NCBI GenBank assembly: GCA_001821375.1
Contig: MHLG01000008.1
Location: 6,389-11,989, forward strand
Origin: Candidatus Liptonbacteria bacterium RIFOXYD1_FULL_36_11
Lineage (GTDB): Bacteria > Patescibacteriota > Minisyncoccia > UBA6257 > XYB1-36-10
Reading direction: 5' to 3'
DNA: 5,601 bases
Shown here piece after piece: positions 4,910 through 5,601 of the stretch; the first letter of the stretch is position 1; each line of letters starts with the position of its first letter. The position numbers and the translations under genes are program-made. The notes under the pieces are model-generated. The model saw nothing but the letters and a program-made list of their open reading frames with translations, was not told the origin of the DNA and did no database searches.

Positions 4910-5601
4910 ATGTTTTACCACAGTGAAAATGAATTTAAAGAATCCTGCGGCTACGTTATTGACGACACTTGGTATCCTCGTGTCACTAAAATAGTTGATA
5001 TAAAATCAAAACCGTCTCTTTATCAATTTTATTCCTCTGTCGGTTTTACAAACGGCAATAAAATAAAAGAACAATCTGCCTCTGAAGGCACTTTAGTTCA
5101 TGAGTATGTTGAAAAAATATTACTAGGCGAAAATCCAACCCCCCCTCTTGTTATCAAACCTGCCATTGACGCCTTCTCCCGCTTTTTTGAAAGAAGTAAT
5201 ATTGAAGCTTATCCGGACCTTATAGAAAAAAGAACAGTCCACTACGACTTCCGTTATGCCGGCACAGTGGACGCCCTTGTCTCTATGAATGGCCGCTTTG
5301 GAGTTTTAGATATTAAAACTTCTAAAGCTATTTACCGCGATTATAATCTGCAAACTTCCGCTTATTTTGACGCCTTGAAAAGCCAGTTTCAAAACCTTGA
5401 AGTCAGATGGATTTTACGTATAGACCAAGAAAGCCGTTGTCAAAACTGTGGTGCGCTTTTAAGAAAAAAAGGCGGCCGAGAAAAAATATCAAGACCCTTT
5501 CCTGATAACGGCGTTTGCCCCGCCGATAAACACGTCTGGAACGACACTCAAGGAGTAGTAGAACTTAAAGAGCTTCCCTCTCCTCATTATGAAGACTTTG
5601 A
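4910..5601 (+). CDS. PD-(D/E)XK nuclease of the RecB/Cas4 type, 3'-truncated by the window edge
   Basis: This is a predicted metal-dependent DNA nuclease; 230 codons are visible and the frame is open at the end. The motifs occur in the expected order: GTLVHE (60-65, H64), an acidic residue at E107, GTVDAL (118-123, D121), DIKTSK (134-139, D134 and K136) and QTSAY (148-152, the QxxxY motif). This set marks the RecB/AddB/Cas4 exonuclease branch. The N-terminal WYPRVTKIVD resembles the segment before the H motif in phage-type and stand-alone members. After the core come C177-x2-C180 and, 22 residues on, C203 and H208, with one early cysteine, C13. They could be a zinc knuckle, or a variant of the iron-sulfur arrangement of Cas4 and AddB (one early and three late cysteines). 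The start at 4910 has no Shine-Dalgarno but sits just after an extended -10, fitting a leaderless mRNA. A repair or recombination role is likely; no CRISPR genes are seen. Confidence 0.85.
   Translation, partial: MFYHSENEFKESCGYVIDDTWYPRVTKIVDIKSKPSLYQFYSSVGFTNGNKIKEQSASEGTLVHEYVEKILLGENPTPPLVIKPAIDAFSRFFERSNIEAYPDLIEKRTVHYDFRYAGTVDALVSMNGRFGVLDIKTSKAIYRDYNLQTSAYFDALKSQFQNLEVRWILRIDQESRCQNCGALLRKKGGREKISRPFPDNGVCPADKHVWNDTQGVVELKELPSPHYEDF

Noticed and set aside
4890..4994. Plus-strand frame starting at ATG 4890 with a signal-peptide-like product (MVKYLLL...)
   Set aside because: It is out of frame with the strongly supported nuclease gene, starts inside the palindromic promoter and is only about 34 codons long.
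4910..5601. CRISPR-Cas locus suggested by the Cas4-like nuclease
   Set aside because: No direct-repeat array or other cas gene occurs in the window, and stand-alone nucleases of this family are common.
1..5601. Recoded UGA (as in some CPR lineages)
   Set aside because: All genes read through without in-frame TGA and all five complete frames end in TAA, so there is no positive sign of recoding.

Overview
The window looks like chromosomal DNA from an AT-rich bacterium with short intergenic gaps, scattered cell-wall genes and few Shine-Dalgarno sites. A Candidate Phyla Radiation (Patescibacteria, Parcubacteria-like) organism fits best. That placement is an inference from gene style and low GC, not from a marker gene. 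All five complete reading frames end in TAA and none needs a non-standard code.

Layout. Bases 1-1287 hold the C-terminal part of glutamyl-tRNA synthetase (gltX; the start and HIGH motif lie upstream of the window). After 15 bases comes a secreted coiled-coil M23 peptidase (1303-2565). One base later there is a possible 45-residue hydrophobic protein (2567-2704). These three probably form one plus-strand transcription unit. Bases 2705-2855 have no gene but contain nested inverted repeats. A 114-residue gene of unknown function lies on the minus strand (3224-2880), with a strong ribosome binding site and its own intrinsic terminator. Divergent from it is murC (3284-4645), which appears to be transcribed without a leader. 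Between murC and the next gene (4646-4909) is a GC-rich, hairpin-rich island. Read on the minus strand it has a good promoter, three stem-loops and a terminal hairpin with a U-run, so I call it a small non-coding RNA gene of about 175 nt. The last gene (4910 to the window end) is a PD-(D/E)XK nuclease of the RecB/Cas4 type. Its start lies just downstream of an extended -10 box embedded in a perfect 10-bp inverted repeat.

Function. MurC and the M23 peptidase act at opposite ends of peptidoglycan metabolism (precursor synthesis and wall cutting), but they are in separate transcription units. GltX is housekeeping translation. The nuclease is probably a DNA repair or recombination enzyme; no CRISPR array or other cas gene is visible. 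The least explained parts are the minus-strand RNA next to murC, the operator-like palindrome before the nuclease, the 45-residue protein and the orphan minus-strand gene.
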